A DNA stretch of 51,444 nucleotides, taken from contig MFPD01000001.1 of the NCBI GenBank assembly GCA_001784115.1, forward strand, positions 1-51,444, read 5' to 3'. Below are positions 51,437 through 51,444 of the stretch, one piece after another. Below the pieces are notes generated by a model. That model worked only from the letters and a program-made list of their open reading frames with translations. It searched no databases and was not told the origin of the DNA. The DNA comes from Candidatus Levybacteria bacterium RIFCSPLOWO2_02_FULL_37_18 (GTDB lineage: Bacteria > Patescibacteriota > Microgenomatia > Levybacterales > UBA12049). How positions within the stretch are numbered: position 1 is the stretch's first letter; every line of letters begins with the position of its first letter. The position numbers were made by a program, and so were the translations under genes.

Positions 51437-51444
51437 GGTGTGGT

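Overview
The window looks like a chromosomal segment of a Candidate Phyla Radiation (Patescibacteria) bacterium, most likely of the Microgenomates side. This is inferred from gene content and is not proven by a marker gene. The DNA is AT-rich. The supporting signs are an archaeal-type coenzyme A module (pantoate kinase plus phosphopantothenate synthetase) beside a bacterial coaBC, a DUF5659-like protein, lamin-tail/beta-helix surface proteins, GT-C-like YfhO and PTPS-related membrane proteins, and several promoters placed directly on start codons. Standard stop codons are used throughout.

Region 1 (1-17.1 kb, envelope and miscellany). It holds a thioredoxin/DsbB pair for exported disulfide formation, an MDR-family oxidoreductase, two large multi-pass membrane proteins that overlap by 4 bp, small membrane proteins, and remnants of transposase genes. 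These are followed by a GNAT acetyltransferase, a DEAD-box helicase, a 1262-residue anchored surface protein, a membrane-anchored clan GH-A-like glycosidase, a DedA-like protein and two M23-like proteins. The second M23-like protein has no export signal and sits on the edge of the island.

Region 2 (17.1-29.3 kb, accessory island). It holds an excisionase-like gene, an ApaLI-like restriction enzyme with a phage-type adenine methylase, and a HARE-HTH/PD-(D/E)XK protein. A large serine recombinase follows, broken by several frameshifts and a nonsense codon. Next come a PIN-like protein, an unusual non-coding stretch, two membrane-anchored unknowns and signal peptidase I with a long hairpin-rich leader. 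A second, intact module has three small unknown genes, a RepO-like initiator, another unknown, a MerR-type HTH and an intact large serine recombinase whose 3' end lies inside tRNA-Asn. It is best read as an integrative element at the tRNA.

Region 3 (29.3-51.4 kb, core metabolism). rpoD, dnaG (interrupted by a 393-residue LAGLIDADG intein in its zinc-binding motif), the 4-phosphopantoate--beta-alanine ligase gene, the pantoate kinase gene and coaBC lie on the minus strand. Divergent from them is a purine locus on the plus strand: purA, a HAD phosphatase, purB, purE, an HD-domain protein, an unknown protein, a purC-purN fusion, purL with a PurS-like N-terminus, purQ and purM. guaA and guaB converge on it from the minus strand. 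Together these cover many steps from FGAR to AMP and GMP; purF, purD, purK and purH are not in the window.

The most notable signals are two 37-bp hairpin repeats inside purL, read in different frames and differing by a compensatory base-pair change; leaderless-type promoters on purA, purB and guaB; two related palindromes in the purine locus; and repeated 4-bp overlap of cargo-gene stops with serine-recombinase starts.
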